A stretch of DNA of 64,000 nucleotides from Halorubellus sp. JP-L1 (GTDB lineage: Archaea > Halobacteriota > Halobacteria > Halobacteriales > Natrialbaceae): NCBI RefSeq assembly GCF_011440375.1, contig NZ_JAAOIR010000001.1, forward strand, positions 1,116,001 to 1,180,000. Direction: 5' to 3'. Every line of letters begins with the position of its first letter. Within the stretch, counting starts at the first letter, position 1. This document shows, piece after piece, positions 26,972 to 35,123 of this stretch. The notes beneath the pieces are model-generated. The model ran no database searches. It was not told where the DNA came from and saw nothing but the letters and a program-made list of their open reading frames with translations. A program made the position numbers and the translations under genes.

Positions 26972-28458
26972 GCGGAGACGCCACCGACGGAGAGGCACCC
27001 GAAGGCACCGACGCGGACCGCTCGGACGACGGCTTCCACTTCGACCAGGCGCGGTGGAGCGACGGCGATCGCCACGAACCCCTGAGTTCCGAGAAGCACA
27101 CGAGCGAGGCCGACTACGACGACAGCCCGCTCCCCGACGACCTCACCAGGGACGGCCTCGAACTCCCGAAGCTCGAGGAGCCGGAGCTCGCGCGTCACTA
27201 CACGCGCCTCTCCGAGATGAACTACGGGATCGACAGCGGCCCGTACCCGCTGGGGTCGTGTACGATGAAGTACAACCCGAAGTTCACGGAGGACGTCGCC
27301 GCGGACCCGAACGGCCTCGTGCATCCCGACCGACCGGTCGAGACCGTGCAGGGGACTCTGTCCGTCCTCCACGGCCTCCAGGACTACCTCGCGCGCATCG
27401 GCGGGATGGACGCCGTGACGCTCCAGCCGCCAGCCGGCGCCGCCGGCGAGTTCGCGGGCGTCCTCGTCGCCGACGCGTACCACGAACACAACGGCGATGA
27501 CCGCTCGGAGATCATCGTTCCCGAGAGCGCGCACGGCACGAACTTCGCGAGCGCCGCGCTCGCCGGGTTCGACGTCGTCTCGCTGCCCGGTGGCGACGAC
27601 GGCCGCGTCGACCTCGACGCCCTCGACGCCGCATTGAGCGACGACACCGCACTCCTGATGCTCACGAACCCGAACACGCTCGGGCTGTTCGAGCGCGACA
27701 TCGAGGAGATCGCGGACATGGTCCACGACGCCGGCGGGCTGCTGTATTACGACGGCGCGAACCTGAACGCGCTCCTCGGCCGCGGTCGCCCCGGCGACAT
27801 GGGGTTCGACCTCATGCACTACAACGTCCACAAGACGTTCGCCACGCCCCACGGCGGCGGCGGCCCCGGCGCCGGCCCCGTCGGCGTGACCGACGAACTC
27901 GCGCCCTTCCTTCCCGACCCGCAGGTCGTCGAAGCGCCCGACGAGCGCTCGCTGTCCTACGAGTTCGAGACGCCCGAGCACTCCATCGGGAAAGTCCACG
28001 GCCAGTACGGGAACTGGCTCGTGCTCGCGAAGGCGTACGCGTACATCGCGCGCCTCGGCGACGACGGACTCAGCGACTCGAGCGCGAAAGCCGTCCTGAA
28101 CGCGAACTACCTCGCGAGTCAGATCGAGTACGAAGTCCCATACGGCCCCTTCCACCACGAGTTCGTCGCCAGCGCCGGCGACCAGGACGCCGCCGACGTC
28201 GCCAAGCGCATGCTCGACTACGGCGTCCACCCGCCGACGACGAAGTGGCCCGAGATCGTGAGCGAAGCCCTGATGACCGAACCCACGGAGATCGAGGGCA
28301 AGCGCACGCTCGACCAGCTCGCGCGCGCGTTCAACGCTGTCGCCGGAGAGAGCGACGACACCATCGAGAGCGCGCCCGAACGGACGACTGCCGCCCGCAT
28401 CGACCAGACCGAGGCCGCACGCGACCTCCGGCTCTCCTGGCACGCACTCGAGGACTGA
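26968..28458 (+). CDS. gcvPB: glycine dehydrogenase (decarboxylating) subunit 2
   Basis: This 496-aa protein is the PLP-carrying subunit of the split P-protein. The PLP lysine is Lys289 in [21 protein letters not shown]. Other conserved parts are [22 protein letters not shown] and [16 protein letters not shown]. The first 40 residues or so are an acidic halophilic extension. The ATG overlaps the gcvPA stop (ATGA), indicating coupling. With gcvT, gcvH and a lipoamide dehydrogenase it oxidises glycine to CO2, ammonia and methylene-THF. Confidence 0.95.
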   Translation: MSGDATDGEAPEGTDADRSDDGFHFDQARWSDGDRHEPLSSEKHTSEADYDDSPLPDDLTRDGLELPKLEEPELARHYTRLSEMNYGIDSGPYPLGSCTMKYNPKFTEDVAADPNGLVHPDRPVETVQGTLSVLHGLQDYLARIGGMDAVTLQPPAGAAGEFAGVLVADAYHEHNGDDRSEIIVPESAHGTNFASAALAGFDVVSLPGGDDGRVDLDALDAALSDDTALLMLTNPNTLGLFERDIEEIADMVHDAGGLLYYDGANLNALLGRGRPGDMGFDLMHYNVHKTFATPHGGGGPGAGPVGVTDELAPFLPDPQVVEAPDERSLSYEFETPEHSIGKVHGQYGNWLVLAKAYAYIARLGDDGLSDSSAKAVLNANYLASQIEYEVPYGPFHHEFVASAGDQDAADVAKRMLDYGVHPPTTKWPEIVSEALMTEPTEIEGKRTLDQLARAFNAVAGESDDTIESAPERTTAARIDQTEAARDLRLSWHALED

Positions 28459-28532
28459 CCAGCCTCCACCCCACTCACCTTCTCGACGACGCAGTCGCTA
28501 TCGACCGTCCGTGAACTCGTGGAGAAGACGCC

Positions 28533-28706
28533 TCAGGCGTCGGCTTCGGACGTGTCGATGACGCCGTCGACCTGCACGAACCCGTAGTCGCAGTCGGGAC
28601 AGTGCCACTTGACCTTCGTGCCGAGGTGCAGCGTCGTGCTCGCCGCGCGATAGAAGACGCGTTCCTCGCCGCAGTCGGGACAGTAGTGCTCGAGTTCGAG
28701 GCTCAT
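28533..28706 (-). CDS. 57-aa zinc beta-ribbon protein (DUF7838-like)
   Basis: The protein has two CPDC knuckles, CPDCGEE at 9-15 and CPDCDYG at 36-42, which would bind one zinc. Between them is FYRAASTTLHLGTKVKW. The ATG at 28706 gives 57 aa; a long upstream extension of the same frame is not protein-like. Haloarchaea have a conserved family of this size and motif. The role is unknown, perhaps nucleic acid or protein binding. Confidence 0.8.
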   Translation of the reverse strand: MSLELEHYCPDCGEERVFYRAASTTLHLGTKVKWHCPDCDYGFVQVDGVIDTSEADA

Positions 28707-29024
28707 GTGCCCGGATTTCCGACGCGGACTGTTGAACGTACCGATTCGAGTCACGGTGTGGACGGCCTGACGACGCACTCGTAAATCACATATCGCGATA
28801 GCAAATCGGCGTCGGTGGTTCGAGAGCGGGCGTCTCGCACCGCTCGCCGAAGCACGGCCCGTTCCCGATTCCAGGCTCGCTCGAGTAGGGAGCCGCCGGA
28901 ACGCGGCCAGACCAGTCCCGAGTCCGCTGCGAGATCCCGCAGGTCCGCGAGAAGCGAACGGACGGTGAAAGTCCAGTTTCACCCAGGTCGTGGACTGAAG
29001 TACCGTCCGTCTGATGGGTATCGT
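28707..29024. other. 318-bp intergenic region between divergent small genes
   Basis: No gene was recognised. It contains the divergent promoter area (AT-rich AAATCACATATCGCGATAG near 28782-28801, with the palindrome ATATCGCGATA) and the nested hairpin at 28958-29010. Confidence 0.45.
28958..29010 (+). promoter_or_regulatory. nested stem-loop ahead of a small membrane protein gene
   Basis: An outer 9-bp perfect inverted repeat ACGGACGGT (28958-28966) / ACCGTCCGT (29002-29010) encloses an inner 6-bp perfect repeat AGTCCA (28970-28975) / TGGACT (28991-28996). The structure ends 14 nt before the ATG at 29025. If transcribed it would be a strong leader hairpin next to the ribosome-binding region. 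A DNA operator is the alternative. Confidence 0.55.
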
Positions 29025-29273
29025 ATGTCGACCAGCCAGTCCGCCCCGGCGGTGCTCACACCGACGCGCGTCGCGAGCGCCGCCGCCGTCCTCGCCGGCC
29101 TCGGACTCGCCAGCTACGGCGGGTACACGCAGTACACGATCTCGCGCGCCGTCGCCGATGGTGCCTGCGACGGCTGTGCGCCCTGGCATCCGCTGTTCGT
29201 GGTCGCACCCCTCGTCGTCGGCGTCGTTCTCGTCGCCATCGGCTCCTACGCGTTCGCGAAGACCACCTGCTGA
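29025..29273 (+). CDS. small two-helix membrane protein
   Basis: This is an 82-aa protein. A short polar start, TM1 at about 15-32, a periplasm-facing loop with ISRAVADGACDGCAPWHPLF containing two Cys (DGACDGC), and TM2 at about 55-74. The protein ends KTTC. The ATG at 29025 is chosen because the upstream frame is Arg/Ser-rich and crosses the hairpin. No family recognised; the CxxC-like pair could be redox-active or metal-binding, which is speculation. Confidence 0.6.
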   Translation: MSTSQSAPAVLTPTRVASAAAVLAGLGLASYGGYTQYTISRAVADGACDGCAPWHPLFVVAPLVVGVVLVAIGSYAFAKTTC

Positions 29274-29786
29274 CGGGACGTGGGCGCGGTCGTCGTCCGT
29301 ACGCGAACGCCAGCTCGTTCGGCGAAGCCACACCTGCGGCCTGCACGAACGACGGACCGAAGAGCTGACCGCGGTCGACGCGTCGTCCACCTCGCGCAGC
29401 GACAGCGTCGCCGGTGGAGTGGATCGGTTCTACATCGCGCACGCGGGGGCGAGCATCGCACCGAGCTCGAAACGCTCCCCAGTCGAACGCGTACCCCCAG
29501 TCGAACGCGTACCCCCAGTCGAACGCGCACACCCAGTCGAACGCGTCGTCCTCCAGACCGGAGACCTCGTCGCTCTGGCGCTAGCTGTCGTCGGGGGCGG
29601 GCGCATCGATTCTCGTCGTCACGGTCCTCCGGACGTTCGAGCGGCGACTCCGCCGTCGTACCCTGGAGTCCGCGCGTCGGTAACCGGCGAGTGTTAGCTC
29701 CGCCCCGGCGATTTCGTATCGCGCATATTGGTTTATCGGAGGTGTTCCGGGCGATAGTTAAGTGCCAGCGGGCCCGACGGCGAGGC
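29274..29786. other. 513-bp intergenic region with an 18-bp tandem repeat
   Basis: No credible gene is present. Open frames exist on both strands but have Arg/Pro-rich or repeat-derived composition. The tandem repeat at 29480-29546 is the only distinct structure. An AT-rich stretch CGCATATTGGTTTATCGG at about 29721-29738 is the likely promoter zone for the adenosyltransferase. Confidence 0.5.
29480..29546. repeat. 18-bp tandem repeat, about four copies
   Basis: CAGTCGAACGCG starts at 29480, 29498, 29516 and 29534, separated by spacers of TACCCC or CACACC type, giving an exact 18-bp period. The 18-bp length keeps any frame open, which explains the repetitive peptides in shadow ORFs. Confidence 0.9.
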
Positions 29787-30320
29787 ATGAAGATCTACAC
29801 CGGTCGTGGCGACGAGGGGATGACCGACCTGCGGGACATGAGCCGGGTGTCGAAGACGAGTCCGCGGATCGAGGCGTACGGGACCGTCGACGAGCTGAAC
29901 GCACTCATCGGGACGGTGCGGCCGACGGGGCACGACGACGTCGACGAGATCCTCCGCGGCGTCCAGAACCACCTGCACGTCGTGCAGGCGGACTTCGCGA
30001 ACCCGGACCCCGACGAAGACGACCCGCAGGTCGAGGAATCCCACGTCGAGGAGGTCGAGGCGTGGATCGACGAGTACGAGGACGAGCTCGATCCCCTGGA
30101 GTCGTTCATCCTCCCGACGGGGTCGGAGAAGGGCTCGCGGTTGCATCACGCGCGGACGGTGTGTCGGCGCGCGGAGCGCCGCGCGGTCGAGTTCGCCGCG
30201 GGCGACCCGGTGAACGCCGAGGCCATCCAGTACCTGAACCGGCTGTCGGACGGACTGTTCACGTGGGCGCGCGTGGTGAACAAGCGCGACGGCGCTCGCG
30301 AGGACAACCCGACGTACTGA
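29787..30320 (+). CDS. cob(I)alamin adenosyltransferase, PduO type
   Basis: This 177-aa enzyme transfers the 5'-deoxyadenosyl group of ATP to cob(I)alamin. It begins MKIYTGRGDEGMTDL, the ATP-binding N-terminal signature, followed by RVSKTSPRIEAYGTVDELNALIG. FILPTGSEKGSRLHHARTVCRRAERR and YLNRLSDGLFTWAR are the remaining family motifs. The length is normal. The start at 29787 matches the conserved N-terminus. It ends 30 bp from a convergent MBL hydrolase. Confidence 0.93.
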   Translation: MKIYTGRGDEGMTDLRDMSRVSKTSPRIEAYGTVDELNALIGTVRPTGHDDVDEILRGVQNHLHVVQADFANPDPDEDDPQVEESHVEEVEAWIDEYEDELDPLESFILPTGSEKGSRLHHARTVCRRAERRAVEFAAGDPVNAEAIQYLNRLSDGLFTWARVVNKRDGAREDNPTY

Positions 30321-30349
30321 CCCGCCGTTCGATCCCGGGAGGGATTTTC

Positions 30350-31297
30350 TCAGGTGCGTTCGTAGACGACCATGCCGCCGCGTTCGTCGCGTTCGACCTC
30401 GCCGCGGGCTTCGAGGACGTCGAGGTGCCCGACGGCTTCGCTCATGCCGGAGAACTGCTCGGTGGCGGGCAGGTCCTCGAAGAGGCCGTTCATGACGTCG
30501 ACGGCGGTCGTAGGGTCGTCGAGGAGGTCGCGGACGTTCTCGGTGCGGTCCTCGTGCGCGGCGAGTATCTCGTCGATCCGTGCCGCCGGGTCGTCGATGA
30601 CCTCTCGGTGGCCGGGGAGCAGTCGGTCGTAGTCGCGGGCGCGGAGTGCCGCCAGGGCGTCGTTGAACGCGGGGAGGACGCGCGGTCGGTCGTCGCCCTC
30701 CTCCATGGGCGGCTGGAGGAGGGGGTTCGGAGTGATTTCCGGGAGGACGTTGTCGCCGACGACGGCGTGGCGTTCGTCGTCGTGGTCGTACGCGAACGTG
30801 AGTTCGCCGGGGGCGTGCCCGGTCGTGGTGCCGACGTCGAGCGTCCGGCCGTCGACGGTGACGGTGTCGGCGGCGTCGAGGACGCGGTCGGTGTCGACGT
30901 CCGGGGCGTACTGGACGAACGCTTCGGGGAGTTCGGTGACGGTCTTGGCGGTCGACTGGGCCATGCCGTGACGCTGGAAGAACTCCTGGAAGTACCGTTG
31001 TTCGTACTGGAGTCGGTCGCCGAAGTTGGCGATGATGCCGGCGGCGGGTTCGCTGGCGAGGACGCGCGCGCCGCGGTCGCGGAACCGCCTCGCGAGCCCG
31101 AAGTGGTCGGGGTGGGGGTGTGTGACGAGGACCTGCTCGACGTCGTCGGGGTCGAGGTCGGCCTCGGCGAGGGCGGTGAGGAGCGCGGACCAGGCCTCTT
31201 CGCTGGCGGGCCCGGGGTCGACGATGGTGTGGCCGGCGACGTAGGCGTTGACGCGCCCGATCTGGAAGGGGGTCGGGATCGAGAGTCGTTCGAACAC
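30350..31297 (-). CDS. MBL-fold metallo-hydrolase
   Basis: This is a 315-aa protein. The metal motif HPHPDH stands at 60-65; further ligands are likely at TGHAPGEL (about 160), the Asp in VVGDNVL (about 183) and the His in LLPGHREV. Two metal ions, Zn or Fe, are expected. A C-terminal winged-helix-like segment (MSEAVGHLDVLEARGEVERDERGG) resembles the LACTB2-type tail. The start is a GTG at 31297 with an AT-rich GTTTAC element near 31328. The substrate is unknown. Confidence 0.85.
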   Translation of the reverse strand: MFERLSIPTPFQIGRVNAYVAGHTIVDPGPASEEAWSALLTALAEADLDPDDVEQVLVTHPHPDHFGLARRFRDRGARVLASEPAAGIIANFGDRLQYEQRYFQEFFQRHGMAQSTAKTVTELPEAFVQYAPDVDTDRVLDAADTVTVDGRTLDVGTTTGHAPGELTFAYDHDDERHAVVGDNVLPEITPNPLLQPPMEEGDDRPRVLPAFNDALAALRARDYDRLLPGHREVIDDPAARIDEILAAHEDRTENVRDLLDDPTTAVDVMNGLFEDLPATEQFSGMSEAVGHLDVLEARGEVERDERGGMVVYERT

Positions 31298-31476
31298 GCC
31301 AGTGGCGTACGCGACGGTGCTGGTAAACGGTTTGGGGCGGAAGCAGGAGCGGAGCCGTGTCGCGGCGGTGGCCGCGTGATGCCCACGGCTCTTCTGGACC
31401 GTCGGTCACGAGGCGACGGTCCCTGGTTGGGACAGACTTGTGCGAGTGGCAGAGGGGGAGCGCCCGCCGCCACGGT

Positions 31477-31492
31477 TTTAGGTTTGCCTAAA
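31477..31492. promoter_or_regulatory. iron-regulator box 1 upstream of 31583
   Basis: TTTAGG-TTTG-CCTAAA, perfect half-sites, 91 nt before the gene at 31583. It is the same motif as at 524, 39456 and 40283. It lies between a divergent MBL gene and the 89-aa gene, closer to the latter. Confidence 0.7.
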
Positions 31493-31511
31493 TCATTGGT
31501 AAATCCACCGG

Positions 31512-31527
31512 TTTCGGTTCGCCTAAA
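31512..31527. promoter_or_regulatory. iron-regulator box 2 upstream of 31583
   Basis: TTTCGG-TTCG-CCTAAA: the right half-site is perfect and the left has one change (C for A). It lies 35 bp downstream of box 1, with AT-rich sequence between them, suggesting cooperative binding around a promoter. Confidence 0.6.
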
Positions 31528-31582
31528 ACCAGGTACGTCGGCGACAGGTTCTTGTCCTCTCAGTACCAACATAATACGTAGC

Positions 31583-31852
31583 ATGAACAAGCACTTCGAG
31601 GACGCCCGATACTACCTGCAGCGCGCGGGCGAACACGCAAAGGCCGGGTTCGAGGAGGAGGTAGAGCCGCTCGTCGAGCGCGTCAACGAGTTCCGTGGCG
31701 TCGAGCCCGAGCCCGAACCGACGCGCGTGGAGCGGCTCCAGGCGGACCTCCTGGAGTTAGAGCAGCGCGCTGAGGGGGAGGCACGCGAACGCCTCGCCGA
31801 GGCCCGCGAGAAGGTGAGTGCGTACCGCGAACGCACCGAACAACCCGCTTGA
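31583..31852 (+). CDS. small acidic helical protein (DUF7553-like)
   Basis: This 89-aa protein begins MNKHFEDARYYLQRAGEHAKAGFEEEVEP. It is highly charged and rich in Glu, Arg, Ala and Leu, with heptad-like spacing in VERLQADLLELEQRAEGEARERLAEAREKV (about 50-79), so a helical hairpin or coiled coil is likely. Haloarchaea have a conserved family of this kind. Two iron boxes upstream suggest iron-dependent expression. The function is unknown. Confidence 0.75.
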   Translation: MNKHFEDARYYLQRAGEHAKAGFEEEVEPLVERVNEFRGVEPEPEPTRVERLQADLLELEQRAEGEARERLAEAREKVSAYRERTEQPA

Positions 31853-31896
31853 GAACGGAACCCTTTAGTTCGCCAACCGGGTACCGACGAGTGCCT

Positions 31897-31971
31897 GGGT
31901 TGGTGGTCTAGCCAGGTTATGACGGCTCCTTCACACGGAGCAGGCCGGCGGTTCGAATCCGCCCCAACCCA
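31897..31971 (+). tRNA. tRNA-Val (anticodon CAC)
   Basis: The acceptor stem GGGTTGG (31897-31903) pairs with CCAACCC (31964-31970), with discriminator A at 31971. The anticodon stem GCTCC/GGAGC encloses the loop TTCACAC, giving anticodon CAC (codon GUG). The T-arm is GGCGG-TTCGAAT-CCGCC. No intron and no encoded CCA. Confidence 0.95.
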
Positions 31972-32363
31972 CTTCTGCTTCCGCAAACCGACGAGCGTAG
32001 CGAGGAGGCTGCGGGAGCAGAATGGTTCTGTGCGGATTCGAACCCTGCCAGTCGCGCGCAGCGAACGGAGTGAGCGAGCACGTCTGGCTCTAGTTCGAAT
32101 CCGCCCCAACCCACTTCTCGCAGCACAATACGACGAGCGCTAGCGGGGAGTCTGTGCTGCGAGAAGTGTTGACGGTGCGATTCGAAACAGGGAGCGAAGC
32201 GAACGATGTGAGCGGAGTGACCGAGGTTCGAATCCGCCCGAATCCGCTTCTTCCGGCCCCGTGATGGCGGTCGAGAGCGAGGAGTCCGGGGAGCGAGGAA
32301 GTGTGAGGTGGGATTCGAATCAGGAGGGGCGCGAGTGAGTGGAGTGACTGTGGTTCGATTCCG
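31972..32363. repeat. three tandem degenerate units ending in copies of the tRNA-Val 3' end
   Basis: The 26-bp tRNA 3' end plus flank (31951-31976, GTTCGAATCC...CTTCT) recurs exactly at 32093-32118, with three mismatches at 32226-32251, and much degraded at 32353. Each unit (142, 133 and 127 bp) starts with a hairpin: 31973-31985/32010-32022, 32114-32127/32153-32166 (perfect 14 bp) and 32247-32260/32288-32301. The arms differ in sequence between units but pair in each. A second inverted repeat pairs a GATTCGAA segment with the following TTCGAATC in each unit (12-bp perfect in unit 1, 32032-32043/32093-32104). Confidence 0.9.
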
Positions 32364-32780
32364 TCCACGTTCGTGGAGCGCCGGGTGGTGGGCCGGGATT
32401 CGTCGGGCTGTGTGTGGTGAGCGGCGTGTTTGGGTTCGGTCGGGTGGGTGGGACTGTAGGTTGGTGGGGAGGTATATAGGGCAGGATCAGAGGAACGCAC
32501 ACAGTTATCAGTTGTATTACTAGTTGGTCGGTTAGACGATGTGTTGGTTTCGTTTGCGTGATATTTGGTGGCATCGCTCGACGAATGTTCGTCGAGACCT
32601 ACGCGCGTATTTTACCGTAATAGTAGGCCTCGGCGGCTTCGACAGGGGTTTTCCGAGGGTCATCGAAAGCCGCCAATGACAACGTTTGTCTATATAGGAG
32701 AATGTTTTCTCACGAGAGTGCATAGATGCCTATAGGTCTATTAGCAACCGCTTTAATCGGAATCCGTCTTCGTACGTGTA
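32364..32780. other. low-GC intergenic region with hairpins, upstream of pstS
   Basis: The G+C content falls clearly below the rest of the window. There are hairpins at 32577-32596 (CTCGACGAA/TTCGTCGAG, perfect) and 32632-32674 (GGCGGCTTCGA/TCGAAAGCCGCC, one bulge). Two related elements, CTATATAGG near 32690 and CCTATAGG near 32727, could be operators for phosphate control. A TATA-like CTTTAATC at 32750-32757 lies about 27 nt before the pstS ATG, implying a leaderless transcript. A 63-codon minus-strand frame here has no recognisable homology. Confidence 0.55.
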
Positions 32781-33911
32781 ATGGCGGAAGACCGGAGGCG
32801 GTTCCCGGCCGGGGCATCGCGTCGCAAGTTCATCGCGACGGCCGGCGTCGCTGGGGTAGCGGCGCTCGCGGGGTGCATGGGCGACTCGTTACGTGGTGCA
32901 CGACGCCGACGCGAGGCGGCCACGTCGACCACGAGTGAGGCCACGTCGACGACGTCGGCGGGCAGTGACGGCCCGGGGCCGCTGACGTCCGACGGCTCCT
33001 CGACGGTGTACCCGATCATGAACTCCGGTGGGTCGTACTGGAACGCGAACCGGCCCGCGGACGACACCGAGTACTGGCCGCACGACGAGTACGGCATCGA
33101 CACCGAGAAGAACCTCGCGGACTACTGGGCTGGCCTGTACGGGTTCGAGTCCGGGGACAGCGGAGAGCCGCCGTTCCGGTTCACGGTGGCGCTCTCGCAC
33201 TCGGGGACGGGCGTCGAGAAGGTGATGAGCGGGCAGGTCGACATCGGGAACTCGTCGGGCGCCGTCGAGGACGAACTCCCCGACCGCGAGTCCTACGACG
33301 CGTTCACCGATCACGTCGTGGGCGTGGACGGCCAGCCGCTCGTCGTCTCCGAAGAGATCGCCGAAGCCGGCGTCACGAAGATCACTGGCGACGAACTGAA
33401 GGGCCTCTACAAGGGCCGCATCACGAACTGGAGCGAACTCGGTGGCCCCGACCGCGAGATCCAGGTGCTCGGGCGCGTGAAGGGCTCGGGGACGCGGACG
33501 TCGTTCGTCGCGAACGTCTTCGGGAACCCCGAGGAGGACACGCAGGTCGCGAGCCGGTTCGGGCAGAACCAGCGCCTCGCGCAGGCGGTCGCGCAGGCCG
33601 ACAACGCGATCAGTTACCTCGCGCTGACGTTCATCGACACCGACGGCGTGTCCCCGATCGCGCTGGAGTGGGAGGGCACCACGTACTCCTACCAGGACGA
33701 CCGGAACGGCCTGGACTCGAAGGACTACCCGCTCTCGCGGGACCTCCACGGGTACACGTGGGAGGGGACGTCGAAGAAGGAGGCGGCGTTCCTCCGAATG
33801 ATACTGAGCGACTTCGGGCAGGACACGTTCGTGAAGCCGAACAACTACTTCGCGCTCGGGAAGCGTCGCCAGGAGGAGCAGCTGGCGAAGCTCCCCGAAC
33901 CGTCGAACTGA
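32781..33911 (+). CDS. pstS: phosphate ABC transporter substrate-binding lipoprotein
   Basis: This is a 376-aa protein. The Tat motif SRRKFIA at 13-19, the hydrophobic stretch and a lipobox with Cys32 give an exported lipoprotein. A Thr/Ser linker precedes the PBP domain: DGSSTVYPIMN, SHSGTGVEKVMSGQVDIGNSS and GRVKGSGTRTSFV are the phosphate-binding loops. Length and motifs are typical of haloarchaeal PstS. It is the first gene of pstSCAB. The promoter position supports the ATG at 32781. Confidence 0.95.
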   Translation: MAEDRRRFPAGASRRKFIATAGVAGVAALAGCMGDSLRGARRRREAATSTTSEATSTTSAGSDGPGPLTSDGSSTVYPIMNSGGSYWNANRPADDTEYWPHDEYGIDTEKNLADYWAGLYGFESGDSGEPPFRFTVALSHSGTGVEKVMSGQVDIGNSSGAVEDELPDRESYDAFTDHVVGVDGQPLVVSEEIAEAGVTKITGDELKGLYKGRITNWSELGGPDREIQVLGRVKGSGTRTSFVANVFGNPEEDTQVASRFGQNQRLAQAVAQADNAISYLALTFIDTDGVSPIALEWEGTTYSYQDDRNGLDSKDYPLSRDLHGYTWEGTSKKEAAFLRMILSDFGQDTFVKPNNYFALGKRRQEEQLAKLPEPSN

Positions 33912-33959
33912 CCGCGGTCGCGAGCGAGCGACCCGTACCGGCGTTCGAGAACGCGGACG

Positions 33960-34001
33960 ACCAAACGCAAGCTACCAAACGCACGCTACCAAACACACGA
34001 A
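33960..34001. repeat. three 14-bp tandem repeats abutting the pstC start
   Basis: ACCAAACGCAAGCT (33960-33973), ACCAAACGCACGCT (33974-33987) and ACCAAACACACGAA (33988-34001) lie directly before the ATG at 34002 in the 90-bp pstS-pstC gap. The repeats are purine/A-rich and unstructured and could act in translation initiation or mRNA processing. No Shine-Dalgarno sequence is seen. Confidence 0.85.
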
Positions 34002-35123
34002 ATGTCACGGGATCTCACGTCGAACGTTCGTACGACACTCCTCGGTCGGGACGCGTCCGAGGGCGCACTGCTCTCGGTCGGCCTGACCGCACTGTTGCTG
34101 GTCGCGACGGTCGGTGTGTTCCTCGTCGCTCCGGCGTACGCGCTCCCGACGCTCCTCGCGTTCGTGCTCGTCACGACCGTGGCGTGGGTGCGCAACCAGG
34201 CGGAGACCGCGCGGTTGTTGACGCTCGTCGCGACGGTGTCGACCGTGCTGACGGTGTCGTTCATTACGATCTACCTGTTCGCGAGCGCGTTCCCCGCGGT
34301 CGTCGAGCGCGGAGCCAGCCTGTTCGTGCTCCCCGTCGAGAACGGCCGGACGCGATGGTTCTTCTGGCTGGACGCACTGTTGCCGTCGAGCGGGACGGTC
34401 TGGAACCCGCTCTCGGGCGCGTACTCGCTCATCCCGACGATCTGGGCGACCGTGATCGTGACGACGATCTCGGCGTTCGTCGCCGGCCCGCTCGGGCTGT
34501 TCGGCGCGCTGTTCATCAGCGAAGTGGCGAGCGACGGCGTGCGCGAGGTCGTCAAGCCCGCGGTCGAGGTGCTCGCGGGCATCCCCTCGATCGTCTACGG
34601 CTTCATCGGGTTCCAGGTCCTGAACGGGTTCGTGCAGGCGTCGTTCCTCGACGACGGGGCGTCGTTCCTCATCGCGGGACTGGTCGTCGGCATCATGGCG
34701 CTCCCGACGGTGGTGTCGGTGGCGGAGGACTCGCTGTCGAGCGTCCCGCGGTCGATGAAGGACGGGTCGGTGGCGATGGGGGCGACGCAGTGGCAGACGA
34801 TGAAGTCCATCTCGATCCCGGCGGCGTTCTCGGGGATCTCCGCGGGCCTCATCCTCGGACTCGGGCGTGCGGTTGGCGAGACGATGGCGGTGGCGGCGAT
34901 CATGGCGGCGGGCGTCGGGCTCGCGAACCCGCTGTTCGACGTGTTCGACCAGGGCGCGACGTTGACGAGCCTCATCGCGACGAACTACGGGAGTGCCTCG
35001 GAGTCGACGCTCGGCGTGCTGTTCGTCGCCGGCGTCATCCTGTTCGTCATCGTCGCGGGGATGAGCGTGCTCTCGCAGTACGTCGAGCGACGGATGAACG
35101 AGAAGCTGCGGGGTGACGCATGA
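34002..35123 (+). CDS. pstC: phosphate ABC transporter permease PstC
   Basis: This is a 373-aa protein with about eight hydrophobic segments. The binding-protein-dependent permease domain covers about 140-365, with the EAA loop SLSSVPRSMKDGSVAMGATQWQTMKSISIP, and GLGRAVGETMAVAAIMAAG afterwards. The N-terminal 100 residues add two to three extra helices. The final residues overlap pstA (ATGA). It forms the channel together with PstA. Confidence 0.94.
   Translation: MSRDLTSNVRTTLLGRDASEGALLSVGLTALLLVATVGVFLVAPAYALPTLLAFVLVTTVAWVRNQAETARLLTLVATVSTVLTVSFITIYLFASAFPAVVERGASLFVLPVENGRTRWFFWLDALLPSSGTVWNPLSGAYSLIPTIWATVIVTTISAFVAGPLGLFGALFISEVASDGVREVVKPAVEVLAGIPSIVYGFIGFQVLNGFVQASFLDDGASFLIAGLVVGIMALPTVVSVAEDSLSSVPRSMKDGSVAMGATQWQTMKSISIPAAFSGISAGLILGLGRAVGETMAVAAIMAAGVGLANPLFDVFDQGATLTSLIATNYGSASESTLGVLFVAGVILFVIVAGMSVLSQYVERRMNEKLRGDA

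Noticed and set aside
29056-29532. Minus-strand frame with repeated FDWGYA peptide
   Set aside because: The peptide is simply the 18-bp DNA repeat read in frame; the rest is Arg-rich and lies opposite a membrane protein gene.
31897-32260. Second intact tRNA-Val downstream of the first
   Set aside because: Only the T-arm and acceptor 3' side are copied; no D-arm, anticodon arm or 5' acceptor strand exists in the later units.
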